A stretch of DNA of 64,000 nucleotides, from positions 1 to 64,000 of the forward strand of contig NZ_JAHLLW010000019.1 of the NCBI RefSeq assembly GCF_019426345.1. The letters run 5' to 3'. The translations under genes were made by a program, and so were the position numbers. The notes under the pieces were generated by a model, which did no database searches, was not told the DNA's origin, and was given only the letters and a program-made list of their open reading frames with translations. Below are positions 27,840 to 35,439 of this stretch, piece by piece; the first letter of the stretch is position 1; every line of letters starts with the position of its first letter. The stretch comes from Marinomonas lutimaris. GTDB lineage: Bacteria > Pseudomonadota > Gammaproteobacteria > Pseudomonadales > Marinomonadaceae.

Positions 27840-28409
27840 TTACTGATCCCCTTTTACGTTAGAAGAAAGTGAATCAGTCGTCTCAGACTCAGGTTCTACA
27901 ATAAACAACGCCACCACACCAATGACGACTCGATAACCTGAAAATAGCGATATCAAAACACCACACGCGACAACAGGAAAATAGCGGATTCCATCCGAGA
28001 TACCTAACAAGGGTACTTTTCGGAACCATGCAAAATCGACCAGCTCTTTTCCATAAATTGCCATGGTGATACCAAACGTCAGCAATGACAGATCAATAAC
28101 AATGTTGAGTAATTGATTGGCACGTTTTGGCACACATAAAGATAGGATGTCGACACTTAAATGGGTGCGCTCATGAATCCCCACCGCCGCCGCTAAAAAC
28201 GTGATATTGGTTACCAGCAACAATGCCATTTGCTCTACCCAAGTTGGCGTGTCATTCAATACATAACGACCAAATACCAACCAACCAAATGACGCAACAA
28301 GAATCACCATAAAAACGCCAGAAAGAACAGTCGCTAAATAAGCCAACACATCAAGAAAGGTTTTTACGGGAGTCTGCTTAGAATAGAAAGAATTCATCGA
28401 CTTACTCAT
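27840..28409 (-). CDS. TRAP transporter small permease, DctQ type
   Basis: A 189-residue four-helix membrane protein with the PTWVEQMALLLVTNITFLAAAVGIHERTHLSVD core typical of DctQ subunits. Located between the receptor and large-permease genes of the probable uronate operon. A start 12 bases downstream is also possible; neither has a strong ribosome site. Confidence 0.88.
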   Translation of the reverse strand: MSKSMNSFYSKQTPVKTFLDVLAYLATVLSGVFMVILVASFGWLVFGRYVLNDTPTWVEQMALLLVTNITFLAAAVGIHERTHLSVDILSLCVPKRANQLLNIVIDLSLLTFGITMAIYGKELVDFAWFRKVPLLGISDGIRYFPVVACGVLISLFSGYRVVIGVVALFIVEPESETTDSLSSNVKGDQ

Positions 28410-28477
28410 TTTATAAAACCATCAAACTGGACTTATCCACTATTCAATAGCAGATAAGTCCTCCTAGAAAATTACAA

Positions 28478-29476
28478 TTATTGAGTGTTCTGGATTTGTT
28501 CGATAAAGCTTTTTAATGATGGATTGTCTTTTACCGCTTTGGCATAAACAGGTTTCATTGCATCTTGGAATGCCGATTTGTCTTTGATTTCGTTAAACTT
28601 CACACCAGCAGCCAACACTTTTTCACGACTTGCAGCATCTCCTTCAGCCCACAACTTACGCTGTAAAACAGAGCTTTCACGCGCAGCCGCTTTGACAGCC
28701 TTTTGATCAGCAGCAGATAAGCTATTCCACGCCTTTACGTTGACACACAAACATTCAGGAAGAATTAGATGTTCAGTCAAAGAATAGTATTGAGCTACTT
28801 CATAATGGTTACTTGTGTCATAAGATGGCCAGTTATTTTCAGCGCCATCAACGACGCCAGTTTTTAATGACTGATAGACTTCTGAATAAGCCATTGGCGT
28901 CGCATTACCACCTAACGCCTCAACCATGCCGACATATAATTCATTATTCATGACACGAAATTTTTCACCCTTCATATCAGCAGGCGTTTGAATCGGCTTG
29001 ACCGTGTTATAAAAAGAACGAGCGCCGCCGTCATACCAAGCTAAAGAAATAATGCCTTGTTTCGCCATCGCATCACTTAATTGATCGCCAACTGGGCCAT
29101 CCATAACACGATGCATATGATCAAGATTCTTAAAAATAAAGGGTAAAGAGACGACGTTTACTTCTGGAACCGCATCGCCCATTGGACCTAAGTTAAAACC
29201 AGCAAATTGCAATCCGCCAACTTGTAACATCTGAATGGCATCGGACTGACTACCAAGCACACCACCATTGTATACTCGACCACTGACTCGGCCATCAGTA
29301 ACCTTGTTGGCTTCTTTAATGAAGGATTCCATAGCTACCGTAACAGGGTAGCCAGCATTATGAATATTCCACCCTTTCCACTCAGCTTGAGCCACAGAAG
29401 AAAAGGTAAAAGCGGATACTGCCGTGGCAAGAGCCAAGGTAGTAGTGAGAGTTTTTGTGTGAAGCGTTTTTATCAT
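28478..29476 (-). CDS. TRAP transporter substrate-binding protein, probable hexuronate receptor
   Basis: A 332-residue periplasmic receptor with a signal peptide ending near SSVAQAEW. The FRVMNNELYVGMVEALGG, MAYSEVYQSLKTGVVDGAENNWPSYDTSNHYEVA and EHLILPECLCV motifs resemble TRAP receptors that bind glucuronate and galacturonate. The neighbouring udh gene strengthens that reading. GGAGA precedes the ATG. First gene of a four-gene unit, divergent from a GntR regulator. Confidence 0.85.
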   Translation of the reverse strand: MIKTLHTKTLTTTLALATAVSAFTFSSVAQAEWKGWNIHNAGYPVTVAMESFIKEANKVTDGRVSGRVYNGGVLGSQSDAIQMLQVGGLQFAGFNLGPMGDAVPEVNVVSLPFIFKNLDHMHRVMDGPVGDQLSDAMAKQGIISLAWYDGGARSFYNTVKPIQTPADMKGEKFRVMNNELYVGMVEALGGNATPMAYSEVYQSLKTGVVDGAENNWPSYDTSNHYEVAQYYSLTEHLILPECLCVNVKAWNSLSAADQKAVKAAARESSVLQRKLWAEGDAASREKVLAAGVKFNEIKDKSAFQDAMKPVYAKAVKDNPSLKSFIEQIQNTQ

Positions 29477-29617
29477 TATTATGTCTCCAGGTTTTATTTT
29501 TTATTGTTCGCTTATCTGAACTTCAAGAAAATGATGAATCTAAAGAAACGTCATTTCAAAAAAAATGCATCAGATTAACTTTTTTATTTGTAACACAGAG
29601 CAGTATAGACAAACAAC

Positions 29618-29630
29618 AGTCATACTATGA
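29618..29630. promoter_or_regulatory. Candidate operator of the uronate GntR regulator, site 1
   Basis: AGTCATACTATGA contains the 11-bp palindrome TCATA-C-TATGA and lies in the divergent promoter region between the TRAP receptor and gntR genes. The same 13-mer recurs in inverted orientation at the 3' end of the regulator gene. Size and symmetry suit a GntR dimer; function is inferred. Confidence 0.5.
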
Positions 29631-29723
29631 ATATTTTTTAAACAGCGCCACTTTACAAGCCATCACATTTAGTAAATAGTCATCGATTACCGTGAAATAT
29701 TAGTCACTATTAGAAATATTGCG

Positions 29724-30482
29724 ATGCAGCAACATAAAAAAATAGGCCTTAAAACCATGCCACCAACAACAAAAATAAAAAAAAGCTTACCGCAACAAAC
29801 CGCCGAAAAACTGCGCAAACGCATATTAAATCAAGGGATGAAAGTGGGTGATAAGTTACCGACTGAACCAAACCTAATGATAGAATTTAGCGTCAGTCGA
29901 ACTGTATTACGCGAAGCCATTGCCACCTTAAAAGCAGAGGGATTAGTTCAGGCAAAACAAGGTGTTGGAGTATTTATAGCAGAACCCAAAACCACCTTAC
30001 CTTTGCAACTAAGACAAAGTACTCGAACACTTACTGACACCATAGAATCACTGGAGTTAAGGGCCGCCGTAGAAGTTGAAGCAGTAGCTCTAGCTGTCGC
30101 ACGTTGCTCTCTCGCACAAGAAGCCGATATATATCGTTGTTACGACGCCTACGAGAAAAAAGTACAAGGTGGCGAGAGTGCGGAACAAGAAGATTTTGAG
30201 TTCCATCTATCCATTGCAAGAGCCACCAACAACCAACATTTCATCGACTTTTTAGAAGAGCTAGGAAGGCGCACGATTCCTCGCGCCAGACTAAGAGAAG
30301 AAGCCGGACTACCTCGCGATCCTGAGATAGATAAATCACTCAATAACGAGCACAAAGCGATTCTTGACGCCATTGTGGCGCGCGATGCCAAAGCAGCTCA
30401 ACAAGCCGTCCGTGATCATCTTTATAACGGCTGCGAGCGTTATCGAAAATTAATGCGCGATATTGAACGAACTAAGTCATAG
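29724..30482 (+). CDS. GntR-family (FCD) regulator of the uronate operon
   Basis: A FadR-subfamily repressor of 252 residues, or 241 if translation starts 33 bases later. Winged helix with LPTEPNLMIEFSVSRTVLREAIATLKAEGLV, then a helical FCD ligand domain with metal-site-like residues in DFEFHLSIARATNNQHF and the final His of VRDHLY. Divergent from the TRAP/udh operon, whose expression it probably controls in response to a hexuronate or derived aldarate, as ExuR/UxuR-type proteins do. Confidence 0.88.
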   Translation: MQQHKKIGLKTMPPTTKIKKSLPQQTAEKLRKRILNQGMKVGDKLPTEPNLMIEFSVSRTVLREAIATLKAEGLVQAKQGVGVFIAEPKTTLPLQLRQSTRTLTDTIESLELRAAVEVEAVALAVARCSLAQEADIYRCYDAYEKKVQGGESAEQEDFEFHLSIARATNNQHFIDFLEELGRRTIPRARLREEAGLPRDPEIDKSLNNEHKAILDAIVARDAKAAQQAVRDHLYNGCERYRKLMRDIERTKS

Positions 30483-30491
30483 TATGACTTA
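30473..30491. promoter_or_regulatory. Second copy of the candidate GntR operator
   Basis: TAAGTCAT and ATGACTTA flank three bases, giving a palindrome that overlaps the regulator stop codon and contains, on the minus strand, the same AGTCATACTATGA as the upstream site. It may be a downstream auxiliary operator, an operator for ggt, or a short transcript-end hairpin. Confidence 0.42.
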
Positions 30492-30645
30492 ATATTTTCG
30501 AGTAATGACATTTGCCACAACACCAACACCACTTACACTTTCTTTTCTCTAAAATCACATCATTGTTTATTTTATGACTTCACGCAGCAACGTATTTTTG
30601 TTTTGATGAGAGTAGACCCTTTATACTTCCATCAATAAGGATTAT

Positions 30646-32403
30646 ATGATGCTAAAAAAGCGCTTACTACAGGCCTTAACCCTCGTTCCTTTACTGGCCG
30701 TTAGTCAATTCAGCATAGCAGAGCAAGCCGCTGATGCTGTGGCGCCAGAAGAAGCAAGTGGCACAGAAAAAAAGAGCTTGGCTCACGCTCAGAAATTTAT
30801 GGTCGCAACCGCCAATCCAGAAGCTAGTAAAGCAGGTTATGATGTTCTAAAAGCGGGAGGCTCTGCTATTGACGCACTGGTTGCCGTACAAATGGTACTT
30901 GGCTTAGTAGAACCTCAATCATCTGGTTTAGGCGGTGGCGCTTTCGTAGTTTATTACGATGCTGCAAACCAAAAACTCACTACCTTTGATGGCCGCGAAA
31001 CCGCTCCTCAAGAAGCTACACCAGAACTTTTCCAAGACGAAAATGGTGAACCACTTTCTTTTTATGATGCCGTTGTGGGCGGTCGCTCTGTCGGCACTCC
31101 AGGTACTGTCAAATTAATGGGAGAGCTGCACGACCGCTATGGCACCATGCCATGGGAGGATTTATTAGAACCAGCCACACAGCTTGCACAAGAAGGCTTT
31201 ATTGTTTCCCCTCGCTTGGCAGATGCAATCAAAGGTAGCGCGGAGCGATTGTCTCGTTATCCAGAGACTAAAGCCTACTTTTTTAACCTTGATGGCACGC
31301 CGCTTGAAGCTGGCAGCCGCTTACAAAACACCCAGTACTATGAAACGTTGCGCTTTCTGGCTACCTACGGAGCAGACGAGTTTTATACTGGACAAATTGC
31401 CAAGAAAATTGTCTCTCAGGTACGTGGAGCAATAGATAACCCTGGCGTTTTATCAGAGCAAGACTTACTCAGCTATCGTGTAAAAGAGCGCGCTCCGGTG
31501 TGCTTACCTTACAAAGAGTACGATATCTGCGGCATGGGTCCACCAAGTTCAGGCGCTTTAACCGTTGGACAAATCCTTGGTATTACCGAGCAATTTGATC
31601 TAGCGTCCTTAGGCGCGAATTCACCTGAAGCGTGGCAAATTATAGGCGATGCTTCTCGCCTTGCCTTTGCTGATCGTGGTCGTTACATCGCCGATACCGA
31701 CTTTGTACCTATGCCACAAGGTTTATTAGATAAACCTTATTTGGCAGAGCGAGCAAAACTTATAACCAAGGGCAAAGCACTTGAAAATGCTGAACCCGGC
31801 GAGCCTGAGTGGCGTCATCCGATTAAACAAGCCGACGATATGGCCATCGAATTACCCTCCACTAGTCATATTTCTATTGTCGATAAAGACGGCAATGCCG
31901 TTTCTGTTACTACCACAATCGAAAATGGCTTCGGCTCAAACCTCATGAGCAATGGCTTTTTGCTCAATAACGAACTAACTGATTTCTCCTTCAAATCACA
32001 TCAAGATGGCTATCCGATTGCCAACCGTGTAGAGCCGGGCAAGCGCCCTCGTTCCTCGATGTCTCCAACGATAGTGATGAAAAATAATAAACCGTATTTA
32101 GTGGTTGGTTCACCGGGTGGTTCTCGCATTATCGGCTACGTGGCAAAAACACTGATTGCTCATCTTGAATGGGGCATGGATATTCAACAAGCCATTAACT
32201 TGCCAAATATGCTTAACCGTTTTGGAACCTATGACCTTGAAAAAGGCACCGAGGCAGAAACCTACGCAAAAGCCCTAACAGACATGGGCTTTAAAGTATC
32301 TGTGCAGGATTTGAATTCCGGAGTACAAGGTATTGTTGTCGAAAAAGACGGCTTACTGGGTGGCGCTGACCCAAGACGAGAAGGCTTGGTATTAGGAGAT
32401 TAA
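30646..32403 (+). CDS. ggt: Gamma-glutamyltranspeptidase precursor
   Basis: A periplasmic threonine hydrolase that cleaves glutathione and other gamma-glutamyl compounds. The 585-residue precursor has a signal peptide (LLQALTLVPLLAVSQFSIAEQ) and should self-cleave before Thr406 in TSHISIVD, the counterpart of E. coli Thr391. Also seen: the gamma-glutamyl-binding FDGRETAP region, GPPSSGALT, and GSPGGSRIIGYV of the small subunit. Adjacent ATG codons make the exact start ambiguous by one residue. Stands alone. Confidence 0.95.
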   Translation: MMLKKRLLQALTLVPLLAVSQFSIAEQAADAVAPEEASGTEKKSLAHAQKFMVATANPEASKAGYDVLKAGGSAIDALVAVQMVLGLVEPQSSGLGGGAFVVYYDAANQKLTTFDGRETAPQEATPELFQDENGEPLSFYDAVVGGRSVGTPGTVKLMGELHDRYGTMPWEDLLEPATQLAQEGFIVSPRLADAIKGSAERLSRYPETKAYFFNLDGTPLEAGSRLQNTQYYETLRFLATYGADEFYTGQIAKKIVSQVRGAIDNPGVLSEQDLLSYRVKERAPVCLPYKEYDICGMGPPSSGALTVGQILGITEQFDLASLGANSPEAWQIIGDASRLAFADRGRYIADTDFVPMPQGLLDKPYLAERAKLITKGKALENAEPGEPEWRHPIKQADDMAIELPSTSHISIVDKDGNAVSVTTTIENGFGSNLMSNGFLLNNELTDFSFKSHQDGYPIANRVEPGKRPRSSMSPTIVMKNNKPYLVVGSPGGSRIIGYVAKTLIAHLEWGMDIQQAINLPNMLNRFGTYDLEKGTEAETYAKALTDMGFKVSVQDLNSGVQGIVVEKDGLLGGADPRREGLVLGD

Positions 32404-32436
32404 CAAATAACGGGAAACGAAAGGGCATTAGCCGGC

Positions 32437-33189
32437 CTAGCTCTTTTCTTCCGCAATAGACAGACGATAGCAGTCTCGCCCCGATTCTTTAGCTTCATAC
32501 AGGGCGAGATCTGCATATTTAAAAGCATTTTCAATAGTGCTTTTATGGTAATTGATATTAATGGAAGCCCCGATACTCACACTAAAAGAGACAGAGATAT
32601 TGTTATGCTTTACTACAATATCCCTTGTACGCTGACAAATATTTTCTGCCAACATCTCGGCAGAGTCTGCATCCATGTTAGGCACAAATATCGCAAACTC
32701 TTCACCACCAAGACGGCCAATAATACTGCCATTTGGCGCCTTTTCGCGCAAAACTTCAGCAAATTGCTCTAGAACCTTATCACCACAAAGGTGACCATAT
32801 CTGTCATTAATACCTTTAAATACATCCATGTCGAGCACAAAAAAAGCATACTCAGTGTCACGATTTAACTTAGTCCCAAGCCAATCCTCTATTTGTTTAT
32901 AAAAGAATCTACGATTGCAAACAGACGTCAAATCGTCCACCTTCGCCAAGCGACTCATCTCATTTTCCAAAATATCCAGTTGATAAAACATACCAACCAG
33001 ATGCCAAGAAAGAAGAGGAGCAAGAAAAATAGGAATGATTGACGCACGAAAAATATCCTCAAAAAATGAGGTTTGGAAATTAAACAGTGCAGATATAAGA
33101 AGATTGCCAGCAGACGCTAAAATTATAGCCAAAATAGTAATAACACAAACCAGTCTCACCCGTCCAAGTTTTTGGAGCCGACCTCTCAT
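32437..33189 (-). CDS. Membrane diguanylate cyclase (GGDEF)
   Basis: Makes cyclic di-GMP from two GTP. The ATG behind GGAGGA gives 250 residues; an in-frame TTG 18 bases upstream overlaps that ribosome site. Two N-terminal hydrophobic segments (about residues 12-70) are followed by a GGDEF domain with FFYKQIEDWL, VLDMDVFKGINDRYGH and RLGGEEFAIF. The active-site variant GGEEF is catalytically competent in the family. The RxxD product-inhibition site that should lie five residues upstream is absent. No recognisable sensor domain. Confidence 0.92.
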   Translation of the reverse strand: MRGRLQKLGRVRLVCVITILAIILASAGNLLISALFNFQTSFFEDIFRASIIPIFLAPLLSWHLVGMFYQLDILENEMSRLAKVDDLTSVCNRRFFYKQIEDWLGTKLNRDTEYAFFVLDMDVFKGINDRYGHLCGDKVLEQFAEVLREKAPNGSIIGRLGGEEFAIFVPNMDADSAEMLAENICQRTRDIVVKHNNISVSFSVSIGASININYHKSTIENAFKYADLALYEAKESGRDCYRLSIAEEKS

Positions 33190-33219
33190 ACTTATCCTCC
33201 TCAGCAAAGAGTGTTCCGA

Positions 33220-33984
33220 TTACGCAGTAAGCAAAACGATAGACTGCCAGATTAACCTTAACGCCATTACGGTTAACACTATATTAAAAATTCGATGAAA
33301 GTGACGATCTGGCATACGTTTTAGCACTTTAAGACCAACCCAAGTACCAATCGCACCACTGATAATCATACAAAACAATAAAGGCAACCAAGACTCTAAC
33401 GGAAACCCTGCGACCTGAAATACCGTAATTTTCAACACATGCTGTAAGGACATCGCCGTGGCGAAAGTCGCCACCGTGCGAAAACGATCCACATGAATTT
33501 GCTTAACAAAGGCTGCGACTAAAGGACCAGTTGCGCCTGCAAAAAGCGTAATAAAGGTCGTGATAGCGCCGGCAAATGCAGTTCCCCAATGACCCAATAC
33601 CATTTTAGGAAGCTTCGGCCCCCAACATAAATATAAGATAAATAACGCAATCGTTAGATACATTATAGCTGGAGGCAGAGAAACTAAGACAAAACTGCCA
33701 ATAAAAGCCCCTAGCATTGCTCCGGGCAAAAATGCACCTATCAACCTCCAATCAATATGTCGCCAACTCATCGCTGCGCGTCCAGCATTTGACCCTAACT
33801 GCGCCACGCCATGCAGTGGAATAATAAGCTGCGGTGGCAACACTTGCGCCATGACACCTAACAACATCACACCACCGCCAGCGCCAAAACTCGCAGTAAA
33901 AAAAGACGTTAATCCAGACACAACAACAAGGAGAATAAATATATGCGCAGAGACTTGGTCAAAAAGCAGTACAAAAAAGTTCAT
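33220..33984 (-). CDS. TauE/SafE-family sulfite or sulfonate exporter-like permease
   Basis: A 254-residue inner-membrane protein with about eight helices in two similar halves. The first half has FFTASFGAGGGVMLLGVMAQVLPPQ and the second FITLFAGATGPLVAAFVKQI, the internal repeat of this family. Members move sulfite, sulfoacetate or other small organic anions; no sulfur gene is adjacent, so the substrate is open. A diguanylate cyclase gene follows after 30 bp. Confidence 0.88.
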   Translation of the reverse strand: MNFFVLLFDQVSAHIFILLVVVSGLTSFFTASFGAGGGVMLLGVMAQVLPPQLIIPLHGVAQLGSNAGRAAMSWRHIDWRLIGAFLPGAMLGAFIGSFVLVSLPPAIMYLTIALFILYLCWGPKLPKMVLGHWGTAFAGAITTFITLFAGATGPLVAAFVKQIHVDRFRTVATFATAMSLQHVLKITVFQVAGFPLESWLPLLFCMIISGAIGTWVGLKVLKRMPDRHFHRIFNIVLTVMALRLIWQSIVLLTA

Positions 33985-34080
33985 ATAATCGAAAGGGAAT
34001 CAAAAGGAGTGAAGTCGGCAGAATAGCAAAATAGGCCGCCGAAATCTCAACAGGCCCATTACTATTCGTGATACAGAGAA

Positions 34081-35439
34081 TTACTGTTTATAGATATCCT
34101 TATCAAGATCATACTTACGCATCTTGTCGTAAAGTGTTTTACGCGGCAAACCAAGCGCATCCATAGTGTCTTTAATCGAGCCTTTCTGACGCAGCAGCTC
34201 TTGCTCTAATAAAGTCTTTTCAAAACGCTCTAACTGCTCAGGGAGAGTCATAACGCCTGGGTTATTTTCATTGATAATGATTTGATCAAACTCAAACGAA
34301 CCCGCCTCGCCCATTAGGACATAACGCTCAGCAAGGTTACGTAGCTCACGCACGTTCCCCGGCCAATCGTAACTCAACAAGCTGTGCATTCGCGCCGCCG
34401 ACAGTGGCTCAGACTCGCGCTTATATTGTGCAATCGCCACCAAACAAAAATGCTGCCACAGCAAAGAAATGTCGTCTTTTCGCTCCCTTAGTGGCGGAAT
34501 ATCTACTCGCACCACGTTGAGTCGATAATACAAATCTTCGCGGAATGTGCCGCCTTCGCTTAGTTGTTTTAGGTCAACCTTGGTCGCGGCAAGAATACGT
34601 AAATCCAAATCAATTGCCGTATTGGAACCCAAACGCTCTAAGCGTCGTTCTTCCAACACTCGCAACAAGCGAATTTGCATCGACATCGGCATGCTTTCAA
34701 TTTCATCTAAAAAGAGTGTGCCACCGTTGGCATGCTCAAGCTTACCGATACGTTGTGTCTTGGCATCGGTAAAAGCACCTTTTTCATGACCAAATAATTC
34801 AGACTCCATTATAGAATCCGGCACAGCGCCGCAGTTAATCGCCACAAAAGCATGACCTCGGCGAGAACTATGCTCATGAATGTAACGCGCCACTAGCTCT
34901 TTACCTGTGCCTGTTTCCCCTTGAATAAGAATATCCGCGCCGGTATCCGCCACGTGCAACAACGCCTGACGCAAACGATGAATACCCGGCGTATTACCAA
35001 TAATTCTAGGGCCTGGGGCGTTTTGCGCCGCCAATTCCAGACGTAGATTACGGTTCTCTAAGGTTAAATGACGTTTTTCAGACGCCCGACGTACCACTTC
35101 AAGAAAGTCTTCATTGGAAAACGGCTTTTCAATAAAATCATAAGCGCCATCACGAATGGCGCTCACCGCCATGCTGATATCACCATGGCCAGTTATTAGA
35201 ATAAAAGGGATTTCCGCATCAATTTTTTTAACTTCTTCGAATAACTCTAAACCACTTTTACCGGGCAAATTGATATCACTGACAATCACGCCAGACCAAT
35301 CCAAAGACAACTTTTCCACCACGCCTTGAGCCGATGCAAACTCAGCGACCACAAAATCTTCAAGCTGTAATGTCTGAGAAATCGCCATACGAACCGCTTG
35401 CTCGTCGTCAATTAATATTACTTGCTTGCTGTCCGGCAT
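34081..35439 (-). CDS. dctD: Sigma54-dependent response regulator, DctD-like
   Basis: A 452-residue three-domain regulator. The receiver has LIDDEQ, phospho-acceptor Asp in VIVSDINLPG (near residue 55) and Lys in FIEKPF. The AAA+ domain has Walker A GETGTGKE, and the sigma54-contact loop reads GAFTDA rather than the commonest GAFTGA. A C-terminal Fis-type helix-turn-helix ends the protein. Start and the dctB stop overlap (TAATG). The symbol rests on the DctB-like partner; it probably activates a dicarboxylate transporter. Confidence 0.87.
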   Translation of the reverse strand: MPDSKQVILIDDEQAVRMAISQTLQLEDFVVAEFASAQGVVEKLSLDWSGVIVSDINLPGKSGLELFEEVKKIDAEIPFILITGHGDISMAVSAIRDGAYDFIEKPFSNEDFLEVVRRASEKRHLTLENRNLRLELAAQNAPGPRIIGNTPGIHRLRQALLHVADTGADILIQGETGTGKELVARYIHEHSSRRGHAFVAINCGAVPDSIMESELFGHEKGAFTDAKTQRIGKLEHANGGTLFLDEIESMPMSMQIRLLRVLEERRLERLGSNTAIDLDLRILAATKVDLKQLSEGGTFREDLYYRLNVVRVDIPPLRERKDDISLLWQHFCLVAIAQYKRESEPLSAARMHSLLSYDWPGNVRELRNLAERYVLMGEAGSFEFDQIIINENNPGVMTLPEQLERFEKTLLEQELLRQKGSIKDTMDALGLPRKTLYDKMRKYDLDKDIYKQ

